Below, in pieces: positions 1 through 7,504 of a stretch of DNA of 15,656 nucleotides. The stretch covers positions 1 through 15,656 of the forward strand of contig CAYHEK010000034.1 of NCBI GenBank assembly GCA_964355545.1. The letters run 5' to 3'. Position 1 is the stretch's first letter. Each line of letters begins with the position of its first letter. The notes beneath the pieces were generated by a model. That model had not been told where the DNA came from, did no database searches, and was given only the letters and a program-made list of their open reading frames with translations. The translations under genes and the position numbers were made by a program. The stretch is from JAPLGE01 sp964355545 (lineage in GTDB: Bacteria > Bipolaricaulota > Bipolaricaulia > UBA7950 > UBA9294).

Positions 1-1307
1 CCGTGGGAGAAGTGGGGCGGCTCGGCTCGCCGAGCCGCCGCTCGATCGGACACGGGTACCTCGCCGAAGGGGCCCTGCAGGCGGTCCTCCCGACCGAGGA
101 GGAGTTCCCCTACACGATCCGCATCGTGTCCGAGATCCTGGAGTCGAACGGCTCCTCGTCCATGGCCACCGTGTGCAGCGCGTCCCTCGCGATGATGGAC
201 GCGGGCGTCCCGATCCGCAAGCCGGTAGCCGGCGTGGCCATGGGGATGATCGAGGATGAGGTCTCCAGTCGGCACGTGATCCTGACCGACATCCTCGGGA
301 CCGAGGATCACTACGGCGACATGGACTTCAAGGTAGCCGGGACGAAGGACGGGGTCACCGCCTTCCAGCTCGACGTCAAGGTGGGTGGGGTCGATCGCGA
401 GACGCTGCGCGAGGCCCTCGAGCAGGCGCGGCGCGCTCGCCTTTCGATCCTCGCCGAGATGGCGCGTGTCCTCCCCGCCCCGCGCGATCACCTCTCCCCG
501 TACGCCCCGCTCCTTGAGACGATGACCATCCCGGTCGACAAGATCGGCCTCGTCATCGGTCCGGGCGGACGGATGATCCGCAAGATCATCGAGGAGACCG
601 GGACCGAGATTGACATCGAGGACGACGGGCAAGTGAAGATCGCCGGGACGGAGGCCGAGGCCGTCCTCGAGGCAAAGAAGTGGATCGAGGACCTCACCTC
701 GGAGCTCGAGGTGGGGACCGTCATGAAGACAAGAGTCACCCGCATCGTCGACTTCGGCGCCTTCGTGGAACTGAAGAGCGGCGCCGAGGGGCTCGTCCAC
801 GTCTCGAACCTCGGTCAAGGCTACGTGGAGAACGTGCGTGACGTCGTCAAGCCGGGGGATGAGATCACGATCGAGGTGATCGGGGTCGACAAGATGGGCC
901 GGCCCGACCTCCGCCGCGTCCCCCCCGAGGGAGAAGAGCAAGAGGCGCCGCGCCAGGGCCAGGACCGCCGCGGCGGCCGGCGCGAGTCCGGAAGGCGCGG
1001 GGGAGGGCCGAGGCCCGAGCAGCCGGCGAAGCCGGCCCCACGGATCGAGGTCGGAGACATCATCGAAGGGACGGTCTCCAACACCACCGACTACGGGGCG
1101 TTCGTCGACCTCGGTGGGAACGTCACCGGCCTCGTCCACATCTCCGCCCTGTCCGACGACTACGTCAAACGCGTGGAGGACGTCGTGAAACCGGGGGACC
1201 GGATCACGGTCGAGGTGCTGCAGATCGACGGCGGCCGCTACAAGCTGCGCCGCGTCGTCCCCGCCGGGGAGAAGAAGAAGGCGCCGCACTTCGAGGACCG
1301 GTGGTGA
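1..1307 (+). CDS. pnp: Polyribonucleotide nucleotidyltransferase (PNPase), C-terminal part, 5' truncated by window
   Basis: PNPase is a trimeric 3'-5' exoribonuclease that phosphorolyses RNA in the cytoplasm. The visible 434 residues (codons in frame from base 3) begin inside the second RNase PH domain. The phosphate-binding stretch SNGSSSMATVC is present, as are the metal-binding aspartates in TDILGTEDHYGDMDF (about D96, D106 and D108 of the visible part). A KH domain follows at about residues 175-230 (GLVIGPGGRMIRKI), then an S1 domain at about 238-303. An Arg/Gly/Pro-rich linker (304-347) leads to a second S1 domain (348-420) ending near the stop. Most PNPases have only one S1 domain, so this tail is unusual. 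The first codon in the window is not the true start. The TGA stop overlaps the start of the next gene, which suggests translational coupling. The identity is secure. Confidence 0.97.
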   Translation, partial: VGEVGRLGSPSRRSIGHGYLAEGALQAVLPTEEEFPYTIRIVSEILESNGSSSMATVCSASLAMMDAGVPIRKPVAGVAMGMIEDEVSSRHVILTDILGTEDHYGDMDFKVAGTKDGVTAFQLDVKVGGVDRETLREALEQARRARLSILAEMARVLPAPRDHLSPYAPLLETMTIPVDKIGLVIGPGGRMIRKIIEETGTEIDIEDDGQVKIAGTEAEAVLEAKKWIEDLTSELEVGTVMKTRVTRIVDFGAFVELKSGAEGLVHVSNLGQGYVENVRDVVKPGDEITIEVIGVDKMGRPDLRRVPPEGEEQEAPRQGQDRRGGRRESGRRGGGPRPEQPAKPAPRIEVGDIIEGTVSNTTDYGAFVDLGGNVTGLVHISALSDDYVKRVEDVVKPGDRITVEVLQIDGGRYKLRRVVPAGEKKKAPHFEDRW

Positions 1308-2581
1308 CCGAGCGCCTCTACGACGGGGCCTCCCGCATCACCCTGGAGAACGGCCTGCGGATCCTGGCGGAGGAGGTCACAACCTCGCGCTCGGTGAGCC
1401 TGGGGATCTGGGTCAGGGCGGGTAGCCGCGACGACCCAGATCGCCGCCCCGGCCTGACCCACTTCTTGGAGCACCTCCTGTTCAAGGGGACGACGAGCCG
1501 CGACGCGATCGCGATCTCGCGCGCGATCGATGGCGTCGGCGGGCACCTGAATGGCGCGACCGGGAAGGAGATCACCTTCTTCTACGCCGACGTCCCGGCG
1601 GACGGGGTCCTCGTCGCCCTGGACGTCCTGGCCGACCTCGTGCAGCACCCGGCGTTCGGAAGAGAGGAGCTCGAGCGCGAGAGGGGGGTCGTCCTCGAGG
1701 AGCTGCGCGGTCACGACGACGACCCGGAGCAGTACGCACACGACCTCTTTGCCGCCGGCCTGTGGGAGGATGGCCACCCCCTCTCCCGGCCGGTCCTCGG
1801 CGAGCGGCGGACGATCGAGGAGACGACGGCGGACGAGCTCGCCGCTCACCATCGCCGCCTCTACCAGCCGAGGAACCTCGTCCTCGTCGCCTGCGGCGCC
1901 GTGCGCGCCGGCCCAGTCGTCGAAGCGGCGGCGCGCCTCTTCGACACAGGGTCTGGCTCGTTTACACTTTCGCCGCGGAACCCTCCGCGGATGCGGAGCG
2001 GGCGCTCCGTGCACGACCGCGACACCGGCCAGACCCACCTCTACCTCGGCCTCCCCGGGATCCGCGCCTGCGACCCCGGTCGGCTCGCCCTCGAGGTCCT
2101 GGACGCGGTCCTCGGAGAAGGTCCGGGCTCGCGCCTTTTCCGCCTCATCCGCGAGGAGCGCGGGCTCGCCTACACGGTCTCAAGCTTCAGCACGTACCAC
2201 TCCGACGCCGGCTGCTTCACGATCTACGCCGGCGTCGCCCCGGAGAACCTCGAGGAGACGAGCAACGTCATCCTCGCCGAGCTCGCTCACCTTCGTGACG
2301 AGGGGGCCTCATGCGAGGAGCTCGCGCTCGCCAAGGCGAAGCTGCGCGGGACCCTCATCCTGAGCCTTGAGTCGAACTCCGACCGCATGGGGCGGCTCGG
2401 GAGCGCCGCCATCATCGAGCGGGAGATCCTCTCCCCCGAGGACCTGATCGCCCGCGTGGAGGCGATCGGCCAAGAGGACGTCGCCCGCGCGATCGAACGC
2501 TCGATCCGGCTCGACTCCTTGAACCTTGCCGCGATCGGCCCGCGGCCGGGAGCCACGGCGGGAAGCGTTCGAGCGGGCTAG
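1304..2581 (+). CDS. M16 family zinc metallopeptidase (mitochondrial processing peptidase-like)
   Basis: This is a 425-residue single-unit M16 protease of the bacterial processing-peptidase type, with two homologous halves. The inverted zinc motif HFLEH lies at residues 53-57 (ligands H53 and H57, catalytic E56). The third ligand is probably E133 in GVVLEEL, at the spacing usual for the family. The C-terminal half carries the conserved EERGLAYTVSSF stretch. There is no signal peptide, so it is probably cytoplasmic. GTG at 1304 was chosen because it gives the common GTGA overlap with the PNPase stop; a GTG at 1301 is also in frame. A pnp-M16 protease pairing occurs in several bacterial phyla, and the two are probably cotranscribed. 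The exact substrate is unknown; family members process or degrade peptides. The peptidase call is sound, the physiological role is not established. Confidence 0.93.
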   Translation: MTERLYDGASRITLENGLRILAEEVTTSRSVSLGIWVRAGSRDDPDRRPGLTHFLEHLLFKGTTSRDAIAISRAIDGVGGHLNGATGKEITFFYADVPADGVLVALDVLADLVQHPAFGREELERERGVVLEELRGHDDDPEQYAHDLFAAGLWEDGHPLSRPVLGERRTIEETTADELAAHHRRLYQPRNLVLVACGAVRAGPVVEAAARLFDTGSGSFTLSPRNPPRMRSGRSVHDRDTGQTHLYLGLPGIRACDPGRLALEVLDAVLGEGPGSRLFRLIREERGLAYTVSSFSTYHSDAGCFTIYAGVAPENLEETSNVILAELAHLRDEGASCEELALAKAKLRGTLILSLESNSDRMGRLGSAAIIEREILSPEDLIARVEAIGQEDVARAIERSIRLDSLNLAAIGPRPGATAGSVRAG

Positions 2582-2589
2582 GATCGCCC

Positions 2590-2612
2590 GGCCGCGAGCA
2601 TCACGCGCGGCC
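2590..2612 (+). terminator. GC-rich hairpin just after the M16 gene, weak terminator candidate
   Basis: GGCCGCG (2590-2596) and CGCGGCC (2606-2612) form a 7-bp all-GC stem with a 9-base loop, 8 bases after the M16 stop codon. No T-run follows, so this is not a canonical intrinsic terminator. It could mark the 3' end of the pnp transcript through Rho-dependent termination or RNA processing. Its position is its main support. Confidence 0.3.
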
Positions 2613-2860
2613 CGCACGCAAGCTTCGACTGCGTACAAGTGGCTCGACTACCGCGCGTTGGCAGAGGCCCTTCTCTCGTCGCGGGGAACGTCGGGGTCAG
2701 GTCTTTCCTTGATGCATTCTGGAAGGCAACGGCACGCCATCGGGATCAGGAGAGAAGCCTCTGATGACAGGGGCTGGGGATCCGGGCTTCGGGCCAAGTC
2801 AGTCAGATCCCGCCTTGGCCTGCCTCGAGTCTCGTTCCGCGGCCGAGACAGCAGACGCTT

Positions 2861-2889
2861 GCAGATCGAACATCGAATGTTCAATCTGC
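2861..2889. repeat. 13-bp inverted repeat with 3-base loop
   Basis: GCAGATCGAACAT (2861-2873), loop CGA, then ATGTTCAATCTGC (2877-2889). The arms match at 12 of 13 positions. Read as minus-strand RNA, the single mismatch becomes a G-U pair, so the hairpin is complete only in the leftward transcript. It lies 32 bases beyond the end of the LeuD-like relic. That position suggests a 3' end structure for the leftward operon, but there is no T-run. It could instead be a dispersed repeat or the end of a lost element. Confidence 0.55.
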
Positions 2890-2920
2890 ATCGGCGCGGA
2901 AAGCCAAAGCGCGGCCTCGT

Positions 2921-3075
2921 CTACTTCTTCCCCAAGAGGTTCTTCATGTGCGGAATCAGCCCGCCGTCGTTGAGGATGGCGAGGACTTCCTTGGGCAGGG
3001 CGGGGAAGGGGTACTCCTTCCCCTTGTGCACGACGCCCCCGCGCTCGCGAGTCGATCGCGATCGTCGCCTCACCC
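2921..3075 (-). pseudogene. C-terminal relic of a LeuD-like (3-isopropylmalate/homoaconitate dehydratase small subunit) gene
   Basis: From about 3040 down to a TAG at 2921-2923 the minus strand encodes GGVVHKGKEYPFPALP, then EVLAILNDGGLIPHMK and a basic tail. This resembles the extreme C-terminus of aconitase-superfamily small subunits: a Gly-Lys-x-Tyr/Phe strand, then LP-EVL-IL-GGL. The preceding bases in another frame (to about 3075) encode EGEATIAIDSRAR, which fits the strand before it. A one-base slip near the C5/G5 run at 3036-3040 would join the two parts. The remaining ~120 or more N-terminal residues of such a protein, including its swivelling-domain body, are absent. The relic overlaps the last codons of the GntR gene. 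The match is recalled from family knowledge, not searched. The exact subfamily (leucine, lysine or dimethylmalate pathway) is uncertain. Confidence 0.6.
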
Positions 3076-3945
3076 TCTCTTGTCCTCTTGTTCCGTCGCC
3101 TTGCCGTTCTTCGTCGACCAGGAGGCGACGAGCCTGCTGCACAGCTCGGCCGTCCAGTCGTGGTGCGTGGCGGCGCGAACGGATACCCCCTGGTTCACGT
3201 AGCCCTTGTACTCCTCGACCGCGTCCCCGTCCTCGTTGTAGCGCACACCCGTCATCAGGAGGACGGGTGTGTACGGAGGGACTCCCAAGAGCTTAGCGAG
3301 GTCGCGCTCCACGAGTTCGGTCGCCTCGACCCCCCACTCGGAGTAGCGGATGTGGCACTGGTACCGTTCCTGAAGTGCGGTGAGGAGGCTCTCGGCGACG
3401 CAGGGGTCGTCGGAGAGCCCAGGGAAGCGCGCTTCCGGGAGACGGGAGTCGATGGCGAGCACCGGTGAATCGCGGAAGGTGAAGAGGCGGCGGATGAAGA
3501 GGACGGGAGCCTTCGGTTCAAGCTGGAGGTGCTCGGCCGTCTCTTCGCTTGCGGGCTCGACCTGGCGCTGGATCACGGTGGACACAAGTTCGGACTCGGG
3601 GTGCAAGAGATCGGAGAGAGTCAGACGTGGGCTCAGGTAGGTGAGCATTCGACCCGGCGAGCGGTGCACGAACGAGCCTTGACCGGGCCTGCGGATGAGC
3701 CAACCTATGGTCACGAGTTCCTCCACGGCCTTGTTCGCGGTGGGGCGGCTGACGCCGAAGGCCGTGGCGAGGATGTCTTCGGACGGGAACGGATCGTCCG
3801 CGTGGAGACCTCCGGCGCGAATGAAGCGCGCGAGGACCCGGGATAGCTGGTGATAGCGAGGGAGGGAGGCATCCTCGTCCACGGTGAGGTCGAGCTTTGA
3901 GATGAAGTCAAGGAGCAGCCTGTCGGCTACGTCTCGCGTGATCAT
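3070..3945 (-). CDS. GntR family transcriptional regulator (HutC/UTRA type)
   Basis: From ATG at 3945 the protein has 291 residues. A winged helix-turn-helix spans about 28-93: LPRYHQLSRVLARFIRAG, then PSEDILATAFGVSRPTANKA and wing RRPGQGSFV. A UTRA ligand-binding domain follows from about 108, including the RRLFTFRDSPVLAIDSRLP-type strand. Such proteins are usually repressors released by a small ligand tied to the local pathway. This one is last in the ABC-transporter operon and lies next to the peptidase operon, so it plausibly controls both through 7622-7684. Start choice is uncertain. GTG at 3990 abuts the permease stop but has its only good Shine-Dalgarno sequence 18 bases away. ATG at 3945 overlaps the stop of a small well-led ORF (ATGA). 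The natural ligand is not readable. Confidence 0.9.
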   Translation of the reverse strand: MITRDVADRLLLDFISKLDLTVDEDASLPRYHQLSRVLARFIRAGGLHADDPFPSEDILATAFGVSRPTANKAVEELVTIGWLIRRPGQGSFVHRSPGRMLTYLSPRLTLSDLLHPESELVSTVIQRQVEPASEETAEHLQLEPKAPVLFIRRLFTFRDSPVLAIDSRLPEARFPGLSDDPCVAESLLTALQERYQCHIRYSEWGVEATELVERDLAKLLGVPPYTPVLLMTGVRYNEDGDAVEEYKGYVNQGVSVRAATHHDWTAELCSRLVASWSTKNGKATEQEDKRG

Positions 3946-4001
3946 GTTAGATCGACCTTGTGATCGCCTTCCTGCGTCGGTTTTCCGCACTCAGATGCCA
4001 T
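3942..4001 (-). CDS. Possible 19-residue coupling ORF upstream of the GntR gene
   Basis: An ATG at 4001 follows a perfect AGGAGG (4009-4014 on the minus strand) with 7-base spacing. It opens a frame of 19 codons (MASECGKPTQEGDHKVDLT) that ends in TGA overlapping the GntR ATG as ATGA. It begins inside the last 11 bases of the permease gene. The peptide itself resembles nothing I know. Its likely role, if real, is to carry ribosomes from the strong site to the weakly led GntR start. The AGGAGG also serves as two Arg codons of the permease, so chance is possible. Confidence 0.4.
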   Translation of the reverse strand: MASECGKPTQEGDHKVDLT

Positions 4002-4821
4002 GAATGAACCTCCTATGAAGTTCATCGCCGAGAACAGAGAAACTCACCACCGCAACAAAGATAGCCAATCCGGGGAAGATCGACAACCACCAGCTCGTCA
4101 TCATGTAGAGGCGTCCGTCCGAGACGAGGGTCCCCCACTCCGGGGTCGGCGGCTGAGCCCCGAGGCCGACAAACCCGAGGGTCGCCGCCTCCAGGATGAT
4201 GTAGCCGATGTCGGTCGTCGCGCGCGCGAAGATGGGACCAAAGCAGTTGGGGAGGATGTGCCGGAACATGATGCGTACGTCGCTCATCCCTAGGGCGGTC
4301 GCCGCCTCCACGTACTCCTGCTCGCGCACGCTCAGGACCTGGCCGCGGAAGAGGCGCGCGTAGGGGGTCCACCACACGGCAGAAAGCGCGATGATGGCGT
4401 TGTTCACTCCTGGCCCGAGGGAGGCGGCGATCGCCATCGCGAGGATGAGGAACGGGAAGGCGAAGAAGATGTCGGTCGTGCGCATCAAGACCGAGTCGAT
4501 CCAGCCGCCGTAGAAGCCGGCGACGGCCCCGATGGTCCCGCCGACCGCCACGGCGACCCCCAGGACGGAGAAGCCGATGCGGAGGGAGATGCGCGAGCCG
4601 TGGAGGATCCGGCTGAGGAGGTCCCGTCCGAAGGAGTCTGAGCCAAAGACGTGCTTGTGCGTGGGCGGGGAGAACCGGTCGGCGAAGTTGATCTCGAGAG
4701 GATCGTAGGGCGCGATGAGGGGGGCGAAGATGGCGATGAGCACGATCGCGCCACAGACGATGAGCCCAGCGACGAGGAGCGGCTCACGCCTCTTCTTTGT
4801 CGGTTGGCTCGCGTGGCGCAC
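3991..4821 (-). CDS. Peptide-type ABC transporter permease, DppC/OppC family
   Basis: This 276-residue inner-membrane protein belongs to the type I importer permeases for di- and oligopeptides or related solutes. An OppC-type N-terminus has one membrane segment (about 17-37) ending in LIAPYDP, followed by the typical HVFGSDSFGRDLLSRILHG stretch. The BPD_transp_1 domain follows. The EAA loop at 169-192 (EYVEAATALGMS ... HILPN) would dock on the ATPase. The start is GTG at 4821, chosen because AAAGGAG lies 7 bases upstream; that site overlaps the stop region of the preceding permease. The length is normal for DppC. No ATPase gene follows, unlike the usual dpp/opp order. The solute class cannot be narrowed beyond what family 5 transporters carry. 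Confidence 0.93.
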   Translation of the reverse strand: MRHASQPTKKRREPLLVAGLIVCGAIVLIAIFAPLIAPYDPLEINFADRFSPPTHKHVFGSDSFGRDLLSRILHGSRISLRIGFSVLGVAVAVGGTIGAVAGFYGGWIDSVLMRTTDIFFAFPFLILAMAIAASLGPGVNNAIIALSAVWWTPYARLFRGQVLSVREQEYVEAATALGMSDVRIMFRHILPNCFGPIFARATTDIGYIILEAATLGFVGLGAQPPTPEWGTLVSDGRLYMMTSWWLSIFPGLAIFVAVVSFSVLGDELHRRFIHGI

Positions 4822-4837
4822 GTTCGGTCTCCTTTCG

Positions 4838-5842
4838 TTAGTAGCGGATCCTCGGGTTGAGGAAGGTGTACGAGATGTCGACGAGGAGGTTGATCAGCAC
4901 GAAGAGGACCGTCATGATGACGGTCGTCGCCATGATCGGCATGTAGTCGAGGGCGAGGATTGACCTGATGGCGTACAGCCCGATCCCCGGCCAGGTGAAG
5001 ACGAACTCGACCACGAACACGGCCCCCCCGAGGAGCCAACCGAGGTGCAGCCCAAGCTCCGTGACGATCGGCACGAGGGAGTTTCGGAGGGCGTGCCGCA
5101 GAACCACTCGGGCCTCGGAAAGCCCTTTCGAGCGGGCGGTGCGAACGTAGTCCAGTTGCAGCTCCTGGAGGAGAGAAGCGCGTGTCATGCGGACGACGAT
5201 GGAGAGCCGCCCAGCCACGAGGGCGATGACCGGCATGGCCATGTGGGCGAGGACGTCCGGAACAGCGCGGAAGCTTCCGGTGAGGAGGCTGTCCAAGAGG
5301 TAGAAGTGAGTGGGGTGTGAGGCGATCAGGACTTCCGAGCTGATGCGGCCCAGGGGGGGGAACCAGTTGAGCTTGAAGAAGAAGATGAACTGGAGGACGA
5401 GGGCGAGCCAGAAGCCCGGGAGGGCCGTCGCGCCGACGGACACGGTCCGGATCGCGAGGTCCACGCTCTTACGGGCCGTCGCCGTGACGACGCCGAGCGG
5501 GATCCCCACCGCGGCGAGGAGGATCATCGTCACGAGGGCGAGCTCCGCCGTGGCGGGGAAGTAGCGCAGGATGTCCTTGAGGACCGGCTGGCGGGTGCGC
5601 ATGGAGACCCCGAAGTCGCCGCGGACGACCCCCTTGAGATAGAGGGCGTACTGGACGTAGAGCGGCTTGTCGAGGCCCATGTTCTTGCGGAGCTGCTCGA
5701 CCTGCTCCGGCCCGGCGCGCAGGCCGGCCGCAAGCTGGGCGGGGTCGGCCGGGATCACGTGTGTGATGACGAACGTGATGAGGGTGACGCCGAGGGCGAT
5801 CGGGATGAGGAAGAGGATCCGTCCAGCGATGAATCGAGTCAT
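4838..5842 (-). CDS. Peptide-type ABC transporter permease, DppB/OppB family
   Basis: This 334-residue integral membrane protein forms the channel together with the downstream DppC-like permease. The N-terminus has the classic DppB pattern: a first membrane segment at about 9-30 (RILFLIPIALGVTLITFVIT), then IPADPA, then LRKNMGLDKPLYVQY and GDFGVSMRTRQPV. The EAA loop lies at about 231-258 (DYVRTARSKGLSEARVVLRH) and the C-terminus ends in LNPRIRY, as is usual. The start is ATG at 5842. The ribosome binding site is poor (AGAG at best) and sits inside a small hairpin (5848-5864), so expression may be lower than that of the upstream binding protein. Only 16 bases separate it from the next gene. 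Confidence 0.94.
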   Translation of the reverse strand: MTRFIAGRILFLIPIALGVTLITFVITHVIPADPAQLAAGLRAGPEQVEQLRKNMGLDKPLYVQYALYLKGVVRGDFGVSMRTRQPVLKDILRYFPATAELALVTMILLAAVGIPLGVVTATARKSVDLAIRTVSVGATALPGFWLALVLQFIFFFKLNWFPPLGRISSEVLIASHPTHFYLLDSLLTGSFRAVPDVLAHMAMPVIALVAGRLSIVVRMTRASLLQELQLDYVRTARSKGLSEARVVLRHALRNSLVPIVTELGLHLGWLLGGAVFVVEFVFTWPGIGLYAIRSILALDYMPIMATTVIMTVLFVLINLLVDISYTFLNPRIRY

Positions 5843-5847
5843 GACGG

Positions 5848-5890
5848 GCTCTATTCTATAGAGCGCTGGGGGAGGTCAACCTCCCCCAGC
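5848..5890 (-). promoter_or_regulatory. Tandem hairpins between the binding-protein and permease genes
   Basis: The larger element pairs GCTGGGGGAGGT (5865-5876) with ACCTCCCCCAGC (5879-5890): 12 complementary bases with a 2-base centre, in practice a very stable GC stem. Directly adjoining it is GCTCTAT (5848-5854) with ATAGAGC (5858-5864), a 7-bp stem with a 3-base loop ending 6 bases before the permease ATG. No T-run follows on the minus strand, so this is more likely a 3' stabiliser or partial transcription block than a full terminator. It fits the usual need for more binding protein than permease. The smaller stem would bury the permease initiation region. Confidence 0.7.
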
Positions 5891-5926
5891 ACTCAATTTC
5901 GCGACGTGAGTTCGCGCACGCGTGGG

Positions 5927-7504
5927 CTACGGGAGCTCCTTGTACATGTTGTAGAACGGCGTGTAGAAGACGAGGGTGGGCGAGAACTGGAACGCCTTTA
6001 CGGCCGATCGCATGGCGCGGACGTTGTAGTCGCTCAGCGTGAAGATGGCGGGACAGCCGGCGACGATGATCTGCTGAGCGGTCCTGTAGAGAGAGTTCCG
6101 CAGTCCATCGTCCAGCGTGACCTTGGCCTGATCCAGGAGCGCGTCGAGGGCCTTGCCCCCTTCGGTGGACGAGAAGAAGGACCAGTTGTAGGTCCCGCCC
6201 GTCTTCCAATAGAGCTCGAAGTGCTTGTCGGGGACGGGGTCGTTCGCGTAGACGGTCGAGACCATCGCCAGGTTGTTCGCCTTGGCGGGGTCCTGGCTCA
6301 TGTTGAGGAACGTGGCCCACGCGATCTGGACCACGTTCAGCTTGACCCCCAGGGTGGCCAAGGCGGCCTGGAGGAGCTGTCCGCACTCGATCTCGAAGGT
6401 CAGGTTCTGGACGACTCCCACGGTCAGCTCGAGGTTTCCTCCGCCGGGATAGCCGGCATCCGCCAGGAGCTCGCGCGCCTTGGCGAGGTTCATCGTGTAT
6501 TGGAGGAGCGAATCGTCGTGGGCAGGGTTCGTCGCGTTGAGCGGACCTTGCAGTTGGACAGCCTTCCCCTGGCGGAGCTGGTTCACCGCGGCGGCGTAGT
6601 CGAAGGCATACGCGATCGCCTGGCGGACGCGGATGTCGGCCGTCGGGCCGCGTAGGCAGTTCATGGTGATGTACCAGCCCTGCAGGAGTTGGCCGTCGTA
6701 GACCTTGATCTTCGGATTGGCGCGGTAGCCCGGGAGGTCCTCCGTCTGTGGTTCATCGATCAGGTCGACCTGGCCGGCTTCCAGGAGCATGCGCTGGGTG
6801 GCGAGCTCGGGGACGTTCTTGACGACGATGTAATCCAGATGCTTCCCTGCCCAACCGCCCCAATACCCGTCGAACCGTTTCAGGGAGAGCTCACTCGCCG
6901 GCTCCCAGTACTCGAGCGTGTACGGGCCGGTCCCGTCGATGTGCTCGTGGAACCAAGCGGCCGCCCAGTCTCCGGCCTTCTCGTGATCCGCGATCCCCTT
7001 GGGGCTGATCATGTAGATCTCGACGAGGGAGTAGATGAATCCCGGGGAGGGCTTCTTCACATAGATCTTCACCGTCTGGGTGCCGACGGCCTCGATCTTG
7101 TCAAAGACGCCGCTGATGAGGTACGCGGCTCCGAGGTTCATCGTCACGATGCGCTCGAAGTTCTTGACGACGGCAGCAGCGTCGAGAAGCGAGCCATCAT
7201 GAAACTGAACGCCATTCCTGAGCGTGAACGTGTACACGAGGCCGTCCACGGAGACGTCCCACGACGTGGCGAGGCACGGCTCGAGCTCCGACGTCCCGAC
7301 CGTGTAGGCCACGAGGCCGTCGTAGCAGGGACGGAGAAATTCCAGGGTACCGTCGACGTTGACGTGGGGGTCCAGTGTGGTCATGGGCTCGCGGCAGGTA
7401 TCGACTAAGGTCCCAGGGTCCGCCGCGTCTTTGGCCGCGTAACTCGCCAGTCCAACGCAACAAAGCAAAAAAGAAAGAATCGAAACCAACACCCATCGAT
7501 TCAT
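5927..7504 (-). CDS. ABC transporter solute-binding protein, family 5 (peptide/DppA-OppA type)
   Basis: The protein has 525 residues, the normal length for an SBP_bac_5 extracytoplasmic receptor that hands peptides or related solutes to the permeases. Residues 1-24 form a signal peptide: MNR, a hydrophobic core WVLVSILSFLLCCVGL, then a probable cleavage region ASYAA. The core has two Cys but no good lipobox. Family hallmarks include MTTLDPHVN, WDVSVDGLVYTFTLRNGVQFHDG, GTGPY and VRQAIAYAFDY. ATG at 7504 was chosen over an in-frame start at 7543 and an ATG at 7510, because AAGGAGGT (7512-7519) sits 7 bases before 7504. It is first in the leftward operon, about 145 bases from the predicted promoter. 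The ligand cannot be told from sequence; these proteins also bind sugars, nickel or opines. Confidence 0.94.
   Translation of the reverse strand: MNRWVLVSILSFLLCCVGLASYAAKDAADPGTLVDTCREPMTTLDPHVNVDGTLEFLRPCYDGLVAYTVGTSELEPCLATSWDVSVDGLVYTFTLRNGVQFHDGSLLDAAAVVKNFERIVTMNLGAAYLISGVFDKIEAVGTQTVKIYVKKPSPGFIYSLVEIYMISPKGIADHEKAGDWAAAWFHEHIDGTGPYTLEYWEPASELSLKRFDGYWGGWAGKHLDYIVVKNVPELATQRMLLEAGQVDLIDEPQTEDLPGYRANPKIKVYDGQLLQGWYITMNCLRGPTADIRVRQAIAYAFDYAAAVNQLRQGKAVQLQGPLNATNPAHDDSLLQYTMNLAKARELLADAGYPGGGNLELTVGVVQNLTFEIECGQLLQAALATLGVKLNVVQIAWATFLNMSQDPAKANNLAMVSTVYANDPVPDKHFELYWKTGGTYNWSFFSSTEGGKALDALLDQAKVTLDDGLRNSLYRTAQQIIVAGCPAIFTLSDYNVRAMRSAVKAFQFSPTLVFYTPFYNMYKELP

Larger units (their letters stand above)
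2582..2920. other. Gene-free stretch between the pnp operon and the leftward operon
   Basis: No open frame here has a convincing start, ribosome binding site or recognisable protein family on either strand. The only structures seen are the GC hairpin at 2590-2612, a short inverted repeat GTCTCG/CGAGAC (2829-2834 and 2844-2849), and the 13-bp inverted repeat at 2861-2889. The two flanking operons converge on this region. It therefore probably contains transcript ends and degraded sequence. Confidence 0.55.

Noticed and set aside
1551..2363. A 270-codon frame overlapping the M16 gene on the same strand
   Set aside because: It is an out-of-frame Ser/Arg-rich reading of the M16 gene. The M16 frame carries the zinc motif and conserved C-terminal half.
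2526..3296. Open frame running from the end of the M16 gene through the intergenic gap
   Set aside because: Arg/Ser-rich composition without domain signals; it crosses the LeuD-like relic and the GntR gene on the opposite strand.
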